Of a stretch of DNA of 18,450 bases, positions 1-8,027 are shown piece after piece. A program made the translations under genes and the position numbers. How positions within the stretch are numbered: the first letter of the stretch is position 1; each line of letters opens with the position of its first letter. Source of the stretch: Pseudomonadota bacterium (lineage in GTDB: Bacteria > Pseudomonadota > Gammaproteobacteria > Pseudomonadales > Pseudomonadaceae); contig JAEWGL010000019.1 of assembly GCA_023388335.1 (NCBI GenBank), positions 1-18,450 on the forward strand, in the 5' to 3' direction. Below the pieces are notes generated by a model. It did not search any database. It was given only the letters and a program-made list of their open reading frames with translations, and had not been told where the DNA came from.

Positions 1-157
1 CGCCCGGCACAGGCTCGCGGTGTGGGCCGAGACTCGAACAGATACGTCAGCCGCCAGCATCTATCGCATTACGCGATCATTGCCCGGCAATTTATCTATT
101 GGTCAAAATAGCCGCCCTCGGGCAAGCTGCGCTTGACCCGCACCTTAGGAGCCCCGT
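1..157. other. Upstream region of zapE, no gene seen
   Basis: I see no convincing coding frame here. A perfect 13-base palindrome, ATTGCC-C-GGCAAT, lies at 79-91 and is followed by TTTAT. It could be an operator or a weak end-of-transcript hairpin for a gene to the left. The zapE ribosome binding site AGGAG is at 147-151. A clear -35/-10 pair could not be assigned. Confidence 0.5.
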
Positions 158-1255
158 GTGCCCGCCCTGCCCCCTGCCTGGATTCCAACCCCCCTGCGTC
201 AACTCCATGAACGCCTGCGTGGCTCACCGCCGGCGGACAGCGAATTGCTGGCGTTCTTCCAGGACCGCGCACAAGCGCGTGGCTACGCCCTGAGCGCCGG
301 CCAGCAGCGGGTGATTCGCTGCATGGCCGAGCAACTCGCCGTCCGCGAGCAGGGCCAGGCGCGCAGCCTGTACCTGTACGGCGCGGTAGGACGGGGCAAG
401 AGCTGGCTGCTCGACGGTTTCTTCCAGGCACTGCCGGTAGCGGCCAAGCGCCGCCTGCACTTCCATGATTTCTTCGCCCGCCTGCACCAGGGCATGTTCC
501 GGCACCGGACCCAGCACGATGCCATGGCCACGACCCTCGACGAGTTGCTCAGCGATTGCCAGGTGTTGTGCTTCGATGAATTCCACGTGCATGACATCGG
601 CGATGCCATGCTGCTTACGCGCCTGTTCGAGGCGCTGTTCAGCCGCGGCATCTTTGTGCTGTTGACCTCCAACTACGCCCCCGAGGGCCTGCTGCCCAAT
701 CCGTTGTACCACGAGCGCTTCAAGCCGGTAATCAAGCTGATCAACAGCCGCATGCAGGTACTGGAAGTGAGCGGCGACACCGACTTTCGCAGCCTGCCGG
801 CCAATCGCGAACACCAGCGCTTCACTCAGGGCCACTACGTCTGGCCCGGTAACCCGAGCCAGCGCCAGACCCTGCGGGTGCCCGAGACACAACCTGTCAC
901 GCTGGAGGTCGGCAATCGCACCCTGCGTGCCCGCGCCAGTCACGACCGGCAGGTGATGTTCGATTTCAGCGAGGTCTGCGAGCAACCCACCGCCGTGATC
1001 GATTACCTTGAGCTGTGCCAGCGTTACGACTATTGGATTATCGATGGCCTGGGCGACCTGGCTGAATGCGACCTGGCCGCCCAGCAACGCTTCGTCAACC
1101 TGGTGGATGTGCTCTATGACCAGGACAAACGGCTGCTGGTCATCGCCGAGCGGCCACTGGAGCAATCGCTGGGCGGCAGCATCGGCGACCTGATGCGCAC
1201 CCGCAGCCGCCTGGGTCAGCTGACACCAGTGGGTGCGCAGGATAGCCTGGCCTGA
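158..1255 (+). CDS. zapE: ZapE/AFG1-family cell-division ATPase
   Basis: This is a cytoplasmic P-loop ATPase of the AFG1/ZapE family, 365 aa. In E. coli, ZapE associates with the Z-ring and modulates FtsZ bundling under stress. Seen in the sequence: Walker A GAVGRGKS at residues 75-82, Walker B LCFDE at 137-141 followed by FHVHD (typical of the family), and a sensor-1-like LLTSN at 168-172. Length is close to the usual 360-380 aa. The start is a GTG chosen because AGGAG at 147-151 sits 6 bases upstream; the in-phase N-terminus (MPALPPAWIP) is short and lacks a signal peptide. The gene converges on prpE with a 24-base gap that contains only a small GCGGC/GCCGC hairpin (1259-1275) and no T-tract. 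Pseudomonads often have a second zapE elsewhere, so this may be the paralogue rather than the one next to the ribosomal protein genes. Confidence 0.88.
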   Translation: MPALPPAWIPTPLRQLHERLRGSPPADSELLAFFQDRAQARGYALSAGQQRVIRCMAEQLAVREQGQARSLYLYGAVGRGKSWLLDGFFQALPVAAKRRLHFHDFFARLHQGMFRHRTQHDAMATTLDELLSDCQVLCFDEFHVHDIGDAMLLTRLFEALFSRGIFVLLTSNYAPEGLLPNPLYHERFKPVIKLINSRMQVLEVSGDTDFRSLPANREHQRFTQGHYVWPGNPSQRQTLRVPETQPVTLEVGNRTLRARASHDRQVMFDFSEVCEQPTAVIDYLELCQRYDYWIIDGLGDLAECDLAAQQRFVNLVDVLYDQDKRLLVIAERPLEQSLGGSIGDLMRTRSRLGQLTPVGAQDSLA

Positions 1256-1279
1256 TCCGCGGCCGGCGCAGCCGCCCGG

Positions 1280-3169
1280 TCAGCCAGCCCGTGGCAGGTC
1301 CGCCAGCACCGCTTCGATTTCTCCCAGCACCGCCGGATCATCCAGGGTCGATGGCGCCACGTACGCCTGCTGATCGGCAATCTTGCGCAGCACCGCCCGC
1401 AGGATCTTGCCCGAGCGGGTCTTGGGCAGACGCTTGACCCGCCGCACCTGGTTGAAGCAGGCCAAGGCACCGATCTGCTCACGCACGCGGGCCACCAGTT
1501 CGGCCTGCAGCTGCTGCTCGCCGATACCCTCGCCATCCTTGAGCACCACCAGCGCCAGCGGCACCTGCCCCTTGATCTCGTCATGCACGCCGATCACCGC
1601 GCACTCGGCCACGGCCGGATGACAGGCCACCAGGTCTTCCATCTCGCCGGTGGAGAGGCGATGGCCTGAGACATTGATGACGTCGTCGGTGCGGCCCAGG
1701 ATGTAGACGAAGCCCTCCTCGTCCAGATAGCCGCCATCACCTGTGTGATAGTACCCAGGGTAGGCCTGCAGGTAGGCCTGCAGATAGCGCTCGTGATCGC
1801 CCCAGAGGGTCTGGCTGCAGCCCGGTGGCAACGGCAGCGCGATGACGATGGCACCCTGCTGGTTAGGCCCTAGTGGCCGACCTTCATCGTCCAGCACCTG
1901 GATGTGATAGCCCGGGACCGCGCGGTTGCTCGAACCCGCCCGCGCCGCGCTGCCCGCAAGCCCGACGCAAGGTGCGGTCACCGGCCAACCGGTCTCGGTC
2001 TGCCACCAATGGTCATGCACGGTCTTGCCGCTGGTGCTTTCCAGCCACTGGTGGGTGCTGGAGTCGAGCTTCTCGCCGGCCAGGAACATCTGGCGCAGCG
2101 AGCTCAGGTCATGGCGACGCAGCAGCGCGCCCTGCGGATCCTCCTTGCGGATCGCGCGCATGGCGGTAGGCGCGCAGAACAGGCCGTTGACCCGGTATTG
2201 CTCGACCACCCGCCAATAGGCGCCGGCATCCGGCGTGCGGATCGGCTTGCCCTCGTAGAGCACCGTAGTGCAGCCACTCATCAGCGGCCCATAGACGATC
2301 AGCGAATGCCCGACCACCCAACCGACGTCTGAGATACCCCACCATACGTCGCCGGCCTGCATGCCATACACCTCCCGCATCGCATAGCGCAGGGCCACGG
2401 CGTTGCCGCCGTTCTCGCGCACGATTCCCTTGGGTTTGCCGGTGGTGCCGGAGGTGTACATGATGTACAGCGGGTCGCTGGCCAGCAGTTCCACCGGCGC
2501 TACCGCCTCGGCCTCGGCCACGGCCTCTTGCCAGTCCAGGTCGCGCCCTGGTCGAAGTTCGGCGCCGGCCTGGGGTCGCTGCAGCACCAGGACATGACGC
2601 GGCTGGTGACGGGCCAGCTGCAGCGCGCGGTCGACCAGTGGCTTGTACTCGATGATGCGGTCGAACTCCACTCCACAGGAGGCGGTGAGCAGCAGGGTCG
2701 GCCGCGCATCGTCGATGCGCAGGGCCAGCTCGTTGGCGGCAAAGCCGCCGAATACCACCGAATGCACCGCGCCTATCCGCGCGCAGGCGAGCATGGCCAT
2801 GGCCGCCTGAGGCACCATGGGCATGTAGATGACCACGCCATCGCCCTTGCCCACGCCCAGTTGACGCAGCACGCCGGCCAGGCGCGCCACTTCATCGCGC
2901 AATTGCAAGAAGGTGAAGGATTGCTGGCAGCCGGTCACTGGCGAGTCATGAATCAGGGCGAGCTGCTCGCCCCTGCCCTGTTCGATCTGATGGTCCAGGG
3001 CCAGGTAACAGGTGTTCAGGCGGCCATCGGCGAACCACTGGTGGGTGCCGTTGGCATTGCCGCGCAGGATCTGGCTGGGCTTGCGGTACCAGGCCAGTCC
3101 CTCGGCCTGCTCGGCCCAGAAGGCCGCCGGGTCGGCAATGGAACGGGCGTAACTGTGCTGATAGGTCAT
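1280..3169 (-). CDS. prpE: Propionate-CoA ligase (PrpE-type acyl-CoA synthetase)
   Basis: This is a 629-aa AMP-forming acyl-CoA synthetase (ANL superfamily) that activates propionate (or acetate) to the acyl-CoA via an acyl-adenylate. An Acs/PrpE-type N-terminal region with DPAAFWAEQ near residue 13 is followed by the adenylate-forming P-loop YTSGTTGKPKG at 238-248. The region WWGISDVGWVVGHSLIVYGPL (around 276-296) and the HDHWWQTETGWP motif are typical of PrpE. The A10 motif RSGKILR carries the catalytic lysine, K588, the residue usually controlled by acylation. Length matches the family (about 630 aa). The ATG at 3169 is supported by AGGG 9 bases upstream and by the conserved N-terminus. 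It lies 110 bases downstream of the GH13 gene on the same strand, with a strong hairpin between them, and is not in a methylcitrate operon here. Acetate versus propionate preference cannot be settled from sequence alone, but PrpE is the better match. Confidence 0.9.
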   Translation of the reverse strand: MTYQHSYARSIADPAAFWAEQAEGLAWYRKPSQILRGNANGTHQWFADGRLNTCYLALDHQIEQGRGEQLALIHDSPVTGCQQSFTFLQLRDEVARLAGVLRQLGVGKGDGVVIYMPMVPQAAMAMLACARIGAVHSVVFGGFAANELALRIDDARPTLLLTASCGVEFDRIIEYKPLVDRALQLARHQPRHVLVLQRPQAGAELRPGRDLDWQEAVAEAEAVAPVELLASDPLYIMYTSGTTGKPKGIVRENGGNAVALRYAMREVYGMQAGDVWWGISDVGWVVGHSLIVYGPLMSGCTTVLYEGKPIRTPDAGAYWRVVEQYRVNGLFCAPTAMRAIRKEDPQGALLRRHDLSSLRQMFLAGEKLDSSTHQWLESTSGKTVHDHWWQTETGWPVTAPCVGLAGSAARAGSSNRAVPGYHIQVLDDEGRPLGPNQQGAIVIALPLPPGCSQTLWGDHERYLQAYLQAYPGYYHTGDGGYLDEEGFVYILGRTDDVINVSGHRLSTGEMEDLVACHPAVAECAVIGVHDEIKGQVPLALVVLKDGEGIGEQQLQAELVARVREQIGALACFNQVRRVKRLPKTRSGKILRAVLRKIADQQAYVAPSTLDDPAVLGEIEAVLADLPRAG

Positions 3170-3231
3170 CGCTCAAAACCCTGATGCTTGTTGTTATTGA
3201 TAAAGGGCGAGCTTTGAGTATGGATCGGCTT

Positions 3232-3273
3232 GCCCGGCCTGCCATGTGACTTAAGTCGGATGGCGGGCCGGGC
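3232..3273 (-). terminator. Long stem-loop between GH13 gene and prpE
   Basis: Left arm GCCCGGCCTGCCAT (3232-3245) pairs with right arm ATGGCGGGCCGGGC (3260-3273). This is a 14-bp stem with one G-U pair and a 14-base loop that itself contains the palindrome GACTTAAGTC. It lies just past the stop of the GH13 gene and 62 bases before the prpE start. No T-tract follows on the minus strand, so it may attenuate or stabilise mRNA rather than be a classical intrinsic terminator. Confidence 0.5.
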
Positions 3274-3279
3274 GCGCCT

Positions 3280-5367
3280 TCAGGCGCCGGGAGCGTGGCT
3301 CAGGCCGGGACCGGCGTGGCCGACGATACGCAGCGACAGGCCTTCGTAGCCATCGAGGTGGAGGGTCAACTGACCCTCTTCGCTGAGCTCGCCTTCGAGC
3401 CGTTCGTTGATCATGTCGACCACGACGCCAGGACCGACGTCCGGCAGGTAGAGGTCTTCGATGATCGCCTGCGGGCCGAAGTTCAGCGCGGTGATCTGGA
3501 TGCCTTTGCCGGCGGGCAATTCGTGGACCATCAGCAGCAACGAGGGGTTGCTGACCTCGGGAATGAGGATCTGCCGGCTGCTGGCCAGCGCATAGGCCTG
3601 GCGCACCGCGAGCATCTTCTTGAGCTGGCTGGCGAAGCTGTCGGGATCATGCAACTGCTCGATGAGGCTGCCATAGAGCATCCGCGCCTTGGGCAAGCCC
3701 TCCGCCGAGGCCTGGGCGTCGGCGGCAAGGTCCGCCAAGTCATAGGCGCCGCGGTGGATCCAGCGCGTGTCGCCATCGGCCATCAACGGCTCGACCTGCT
3801 CGGGCATCAGCGGCAAGGCGCCTACCAGGTCCCAGCCGGACAAGGCGAAGATGCCGGGCTGGAAGGCGTTGTACATGGCCAGCAGCAGATGCACCTTCTG
3901 GATCAGCACCTTCTGCTCCGAGCTGATGTGGGTCAGGTCGCGAATGCCCAGCGCCGCGGTGATGATGCTCACCGTGGTGCATGACACGCCGTTGGTAACG
4001 AACTTGAGGTTGTAGGGGGCGTGCTCGCCGGCCAGGGCTTCGTACATCTCGCTGCGGATGTGCTCGCGCAGGATGCCGCCGGGAAAGGTCTGGCCCTTGT
4101 AGAGGTAACTCTCATTGGCGTGCAAGGTCCAGAAATGCACCAGCTCAAGGGTCAGCTCGTCATGGTTCTGCAGGGCGTGGATCAACGAGGCCGGGTCGAT
4201 TTTGAAGGCGTGCATCTGGTGCAGCATCAGGCGCAGGAATTCGGTGTCTCCGGTCACCAGGGCATGTTGGTAGGCCGGACGCGTGACGAAGTCGTAGGAC
4301 AGGTCGGCGCCGCCGTGGGACATATTGGCAATGTCGTCCAAGGTCAGGTTCAACTCCTGGAAGCTGAAGCCGCCGGCCTTGCGAATCATGCCACCGACGA
4401 GCTGGTTGCCGGTCACCGACAGCGGATGGCTTTCGGACCAGGCCGGCCCCTCGGCCCGGCACTCGACGCCAAGGAAGCCGTTGGCATCCAGGCGCAAACC
4501 CCGGGCACCGAGCACGTCGATGGCATGCAGGGCATCGCCGATGATCAGCTGCTGGGCGGTAAAGCTCGGGTCAAGCCAGTTCAGCGAGGGCTGGCCCTCC
4601 TTGAAGTAATGCAGGTAGACCCAGCGCCGCCACTTGCCGTCGACCCCCAGCACCGGCGGCGTAGCGCTCCAGTCGGTTTCCTTGACCCCAGGCTCGAAGA
4701 AAATCACCCGTTGCAGCTGGCCGACGATGTAGTGGCGAGCCTTGAGCTCATCGCACATCTGCGGCGTGAGATTGGCCGCGTCCCGACCTTCCGGGATCTC
4801 GGGCAGCAGGCCCCAGTCGACCTCGCGGATCTCGACCATGTGGTACAGGCCCGGATAGTCGCCAAAGGCCATTTCCGCCAGGCGAAAATCCGCGCCCTTG
4901 CCGGTATGGGCCGGGATCAGGTCATCGATGGTCACCGCGTTGTGCGCCGAGGCGACCTTGCTCAGGTAGACCAGTTCGGCTTCACTGCCGTAGCGCGGGT
5001 CGATGTCCAGGCTGATGCGGTCGAAGTTACCGTCCACGCTGGGCGTGAAGGCTTGCTGGGTGATGCCGCCAGAGCGCTTGAGTGGGCCAGTGTGCACGCC
5101 CTGGATGCCCAGCTCCGACAACGCGTGCCACAGGCGCTCGTGGGCGAGCGCCTGCAGCACCGAGCCACCCTCCTCGACGATGATGGACGCCGGGTAGACG
5201 GTAAGCCACACCGAAGCGATGGCACTGGCATCGCGCGCCCGGGTCTCGGCATAGGGGTGCTGCCACATCCGCGCCTGCCCCGAGTAGAGATGGACGCGAT
5301 CACGCGCCGCTTGCAGCATGGATTGGCCTTTAAGCCATTGAACGTAGTCCTCGTCGCGCTTGCTCAT
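3280..5367 (-). CDS. GH13 alpha-amylase-family enzyme, trehalose-synthase/maltosyl-transferase-like
   Basis: This is a 695-aa glycoside hydrolase family 13 protein with no signal peptide, so probably cytoplasmic and acting on alpha-glucosides such as maltose or trehalose. A TIM-barrel with GH13 signatures is seen: region I DLIPAH (149-154), region II GLRLDANG with the predicted nucleophile D294, the predicted acid/base E338 in FSFQELN, and the transition-state pair H402-D403 in LQNHDE. A beta-rich C-terminal domain (about 600-690) follows. Region I has Ala where most GH13 enzymes have Asn (DxxxNH). AGGAG six bases upstream supports the ATG at 5367. The neighbours are prpE downstream and a divergent LysR gene upstream. 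Homologues in Pseudomonas are commonly labelled trehalose synthase or maltose glucosyltransferase, but the substrate is not proven and amylosucrase- or hydrolase-like activity remains possible. Confidence 0.8.
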   Translation of the reverse strand: MSKRDEDYVQWLKGQSMLQAARDRVHLYSGQARMWQHPYAETRARDASAIASVWLTVYPASIIVEEGGSVLQALAHERLWHALSELGIQGVHTGPLKRSGGITQQAFTPSVDGNFDRISLDIDPRYGSEAELVYLSKVASAHNAVTIDDLIPAHTGKGADFRLAEMAFGDYPGLYHMVEIREVDWGLLPEIPEGRDAANLTPQMCDELKARHYIVGQLQRVIFFEPGVKETDWSATPPVLGVDGKWRRWVYLHYFKEGQPSLNWLDPSFTAQQLIIGDALHAIDVLGARGLRLDANGFLGVECRAEGPAWSESHPLSVTGNQLVGGMIRKAGGFSFQELNLTLDDIANMSHGGADLSYDFVTRPAYQHALVTGDTEFLRLMLHQMHAFKIDPASLIHALQNHDELTLELVHFWTLHANESYLYKGQTFPGGILREHIRSEMYEALAGEHAPYNLKFVTNGVSCTTVSIITAALGIRDLTHISSEQKVLIQKVHLLLAMYNAFQPGIFALSGWDLVGALPLMPEQVEPLMADGDTRWIHRGAYDLADLAADAQASAEGLPKARMLYGSLIEQLHDPDSFASQLKKMLAVRQAYALASSRQILIPEVSNPSLLLMVHELPAGKGIQITALNFGPQAIIEDLYLPDVGPGVVVDMINERLEGELSEEGQLTLHLDGYEGLSLRIVGHAGPGLSHAPGA

Positions 5368-5583
5368 CTAAGACTCCTGCCTGGGCCCATCGCGCACCCC
5401 GTTCATCAATTCGCTATGAAGATGTGAGTAGAGCGCGGCGCAATGGTTCGTATTCCTTGAGCAGCGATTCCACACTGCAGCGCAGGACGCACCGAGGCAC
5501 TAGGGCGTAACCACACCTCGCATGCAACGCCCCAATTCGGTGCAAAAGCTCTAGAATAGGCTTCCTTCCAACGCGAGCACGCC
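5368..5583. promoter_or_regulatory. Divergent promoter region, GH13 gene / LysR gene
   Basis: This 216-base gap separates the divergent GH13 gene and the LysR gene, the usual place for a LysR-type regulator to bind. A possible -10 (TAGAAT, 5552-5557) for the LysR gene lies 26 bases upstream of its ATG, without a recognisable -35. No clear T-N11-A palindrome was picked out with confidence. No small gene is seen. Confidence 0.4.
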
Positions 5584-6450
5584 ATGGACATCGATCAGGC
5601 CCGTACCTTTCTGGAAGTCGTGCGGTGTGGCAGCCTTGTCGCTGCAGCCGAGCGCTTGCACGTATCACAGACTGCGATCACCGCGCGGGTGCAGCGCCTG
5701 GAACAACAGCTTGGTTGCCTGCTGTTCATTCGCAGCCGCACCGGCGCCAGCTTGACTGGCGATGGCGAAGCCTTTGTCCCCTATGCCAACCAGTTGGTGC
5801 AGACCTGGGAAGCGGCGCGCCGCGACCTGCCGCTGCCGGCTGGGTGCCAAGAGGTGCTGCATATCGGTGGCGAAGTCAGCCTGGGCAACCCGCTGATGCT
5901 CGACTGGGCCAGCGCGCTACACCGCGAGCTCCCCAGCCACGCTATCCACAGCGAGGTAAGCGATGGCGACTCGCTGTTGCGCAAGGTAGAAATGGGCCTG
6001 CTCGATGCCGCGCTGGTGTACCAGCCGACCTACGGTCCGGGCCTGCAGGTGGAGCAGTTGATGGAGGAGAAGCTGATCCGCGTGCGCCGGGTCGGTCAGC
6101 CGGAGCCGTACATCTACATCGATTGGGGCGAAGCGTTCCGCCGCCAGCACGATGCAGCCCTGCCCGACTGCGCGCGCGCAGCGCTGAGTTTCAACCTCGG
6201 GCCGCTGGCCCTGCAGTTCATCCTTGACCGGGGCGGCAGCGGCTACTTCCGTACCCGCGTGGTGCAGGCCTACCTGGACAGCGGAGTATTCGAGCGGGTG
6301 CCGCAGGCGCCAGAGTTCACCTATCCGACTTTCCTGGTATACGCGCGCAAGCAGGACAGCGAGGCCCTGCGACAGGCTTTCAGCGTGCTGCGCCGCCTGG
6401 TCGCGGCTGGCGCCAGCGACTGGTCACAGCGCTGGGACCCGGTTATCTGA
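5584..6450 (+). CDS. LysR-family transcriptional regulator
   Basis: This is a 288-aa LysR-type regulator. The N-terminal winged helix-turn-helix is clear: residues 1-60 contain ARTFLEVVRCGSLVAAAERL and VSQTAITARVQRLEQQLG, the family's DNA-binding signature, followed by LFIRSRTGASLTGDGEAF. Residues 90-280 match the periplasmic-binding-protein-like effector domain in length and predicted pattern. It is divergent from the GH13-prpE pair, suggesting that it controls them and perhaps itself; the effector is unknown. The last 27 bases overlap the end of the convergent HPP-CBS gene, so the two transcripts are antisense at their 3' ends. The ATG at 5584 gives the canonical LysR N-terminus; no strong Shine-Dalgarno sequence is visible. 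Confidence 0.88.
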   Translation: MDIDQARTFLEVVRCGSLVAAAERLHVSQTAITARVQRLEQQLGCLLFIRSRTGASLTGDGEAFVPYANQLVQTWEAARRDLPLPAGCQEVLHIGGEVSLGNPLMLDWASALHRELPSHAIHSEVSDGDSLLRKVEMGLLDAALVYQPTYGPGLQVEQLMEEKLIRVRRVGQPEPYIYIDWGEAFRRQHDAALPDCARAALSFNLGPLALQFILDRGGSGYFRTRVVQAYLDSGVFERVPQAPEFTYPTFLVYARKQDSEALRQAFSVLRRLVAAGASDWSQRWDPVI

Positions 6451-7578
6451 ACGCGCGCCAGCGTTGAGCAGATGGCGCTTGAGGCCAGCGATCAAGTCGG
6501 TCTGGGTGATGACGCCGACCAGTGTGTCGCCATCGAGCACCGGCAGGCAGTGCAGGCCCTGCTCGCTGAGCAGCGGCAGCAGTCGCTCCAGCGGATGCTG
6601 ACTGCCGACGCTGACCACCCGGCGGCTCATCACCTGATCCATGCACACGATCCGGCGTGCGAACAGACCCCGCCAGCTGAAACGTGCGCGGGCCATGGCC
6701 GGGCCAACCAGGTCGCTCAAGCTGACGATGCCCACCAAGCGACCACCCTCGAGCACCGGCAGGGTCTTGAGGTGATGGCTGGAAAGCATTTTCCAGGCCT
6801 GTTCGAGGGTGGTGCGCGGTGAAGCGAACTGCACGTCACGGGACATCACCGAGGCCGCGGTGAGGCCGCCAAGGCTACGCTGCAGCGCGTGCTGTTCGGT
6901 GGCCAGGATGATCCGCTCCAGTTCGTCCCGGGTGACGTCGACGAATTCGCCAAGCTCTTCCAGTGCCTGGTCGAGGTCTTCGCCGCTGATACCGACGCGC
7001 TCGCTGGGCAGCGGGTCGTGCGTGTGGTGCAGGTCCTTGCGCGGCACTGCGCCCTTGGGATAGCGCACCCCGGTCAAGCGGTTGTAGACCACGGCCACGG
7101 TCACCAGGATCAGCGCATTGAGCATGATTGGCTGGATCAGGTGATCGCCCAGCGACACCAGCCCGGCGTCGGCCAGCACCGCGCTCACCGCCACGCCGCC
7201 ACCGGGTGGGTGCAGGCAGCGCAACAGGCACATCACCAGGATCGACACGCCCAGCGCAGCGGCGGCCACCCACAGCTCGGCACCCAAGCCTTGGCGCATG
7301 GCCAGGCCCACGATGCCGGCACAGGCATAGCTGCCCAGCACCGGCCAGGGTTGGGCCAGCGGCCCGGAATGCACGGCGAACACCAGCACCGCCGAGGCCG
7401 CCAGCGGCCCAAGCAGGTGCAAGGCCACCGACGTGCCGAAGGCCAGGCTGCACAACCAGCCGGCCAGGAACAGACCAAGCACGGCGCCTACACCGGCGCG
7501 CAGCCATTCTTTGACAGGGGTGTTCAAGGGGGTTGGCAACCAGCGCTGCAGCCGGTTTTCGGAACGTGGGGATGACAT
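6424..7578 (-). CDS. HPP-family membrane protein with tandem CBS domains
   Basis: This is a 384-aa inner-membrane protein. Four hydrophobic segments (about residues 28-48, 51-70, 80-119 as one or two helices, and 128-170 in part) form an HPP domain with its naming motif H123-P124-P125 followed by GGG. A cytoplasmic linker (about 175-235) leads to two CBS domains (about 241-295 and 312-368, each ending in a G-I/V-x-S/T-x-x-D-L pattern). CBS pairs usually bind adenosine nucleotides, so ligand-controlled transport or signalling is the likely theme; related HPP proteins have been linked to nitrite transport in plastids and cyanobacteria, but the substrate here is unknown. The frame is open upstream to 7842, but the ATG at 7578 (MSSPRSENRL) gives the expected HPP start. 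The longer N-terminus would cross the AT-rich gap and looks non-coding. The Shine-Dalgarno sequence is weak (AGGT 12 bases upstream). Confidence 0.82.
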   Translation of the reverse strand: MSSPRSENRLQRWLPTPLNTPVKEWLRAGVGAVLGLFLAGWLCSLAFGTSVALHLLGPLAASAVLVFAVHSGPLAQPWPVLGSYACAGIVGLAMRQGLGAELWVAAAALGVSILVMCLLRCLHPPGGGVAVSAVLADAGLVSLGDHLIQPIMLNALILVTVAVVYNRLTGVRYPKGAVPRKDLHHTHDPLPSERVGISGEDLDQALEELGEFVDVTRDELERIILATEQHALQRSLGGLTAASVMSRDVQFASPRTTLEQAWKMLSSHHLKTLPVLEGGRLVGIVSLSDLVGPAMARARFSWRGLFARRIVCMDQVMSRRVVSVGSQHPLERLLPLLSEQGLHCLPVLDGDTLVGVITQTDLIAGLKRHLLNAGARSDNRVPAL

Positions 7579-7737
7579 CGGGGATCGACTTACCTGTAAA
7601 AAAGAAAGCCCAGCCGAAACTGCCTGGGCCCTGTATTGCCAGGAGCAATAGCGCAAGGGCTCCGTCCGTGGAGATGGAAAAACTGTGAATGTTGCGGGGA
7701 GCGATTGTGCCGGGTCGGTGGGGGTGATCGCCAATTC

Positions 7738-7768
7738 AAAAAAATGCGTTTGGGCTGCAATTTTTTTT
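7738..7768. other. A7/T8 imperfect inverted repeat in intergenic region
   Basis: A run of seven A (7738-7744) followed by TGC pairs, with one bulged base, with GCA and a run of eight T (7761-7768). It lies in the 449-base gap between the HPP gene and the sensor kinase gene, upstream of the HPP start on the minus strand. It could be an UP-element or curved DNA for the HPP promoter, or a terminator remnant. The remainder of the gap, apart from the REP pair, shows no gene. Confidence 0.35.
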
Positions 7769-7870
7769 ATGGTCGGTCTTGGGTGGTGGGGGGCCCTTGA
7801 GATCGAGCGCCACCCGCGCGGCGCTTCGCAGGTAGGTGGCATTCAACCCGCAGCAACAGCAGGTGAAATA

Positions 7871-7972
7871 GGGGTTGGCTTCTTCGCGGGTAAACCCGCA
7901 CGATATTGTGTCGTTCACCCGATCACGGCCAACCCCGGACCTGTGGGAGTGGGCTTGTCCGCGAAGAGGTCC
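7871..7972. repeat. Inverted pair of REP elements (REPIN-like)
   Basis: Two Pseudomonas putida-type REP sequences face each other. The left copy holds CTTCTTCGCGGGTAAACCCGC (ending at 7899), with a perfect GCGGG-TAAA-CCCGC hairpin at 7886-7899. The right copy, on the minus strand (7937-7972), reads CTCTTCGCGGACAAGCCCAC then TCCCACAGG and is bounded by GGACCT/AGGTCC. The pair is enclosed on the left by GGGGTTGGC (7871-7879) matching GCCAACCCC at 7928-7936 in inverted orientation. Such pairs are mobilised by RAYT transposases acting in trans; none is encoded here. The position just past the kinase stop codon is typical for REPs. Confidence 0.8.
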
Positions 7973-8027
7973 CAGGGTCCGAGTCGATCTCAATATCCCC
8001 CGACAGTCCATGTGCCAGCCGAGGGCC

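Noticed and set aside
224..1165. - strand open frame of 313 codons opposite zapE
   Set aside because: Shadow frame; the plus-strand frame has Walker A/B motifs and a good ribosome binding site.
2528..3184. + strand open frame of 218 codons opposite prpE
   Set aside because: Antisense shadow of PrpE, whose catalytic motifs are intact on the other strand.
4021..5427. Long + strand open frame (468 codons) opposite the GH13 gene
   Set aside because: It lies antisense to a gene with clear GH13 motifs; its composition is that of a high-G+C shadow frame and no domain is recognisable.
6875..7648. Alternative frame of 257 codons within the HPP-CBS gene
   Set aside because: Arg/Ala/Gly-rich frame typical of out-of-phase high-G+C reading; the HPP and CBS signatures are in the other frame.
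7579..7842. N-terminal extension of the HPP-CBS protein to 7842
   Set aside because: The extension crosses the A7/T8 repeat and AT-rich non-coding sequence and shows no conserved features; the ATG at 7578 fits the family.
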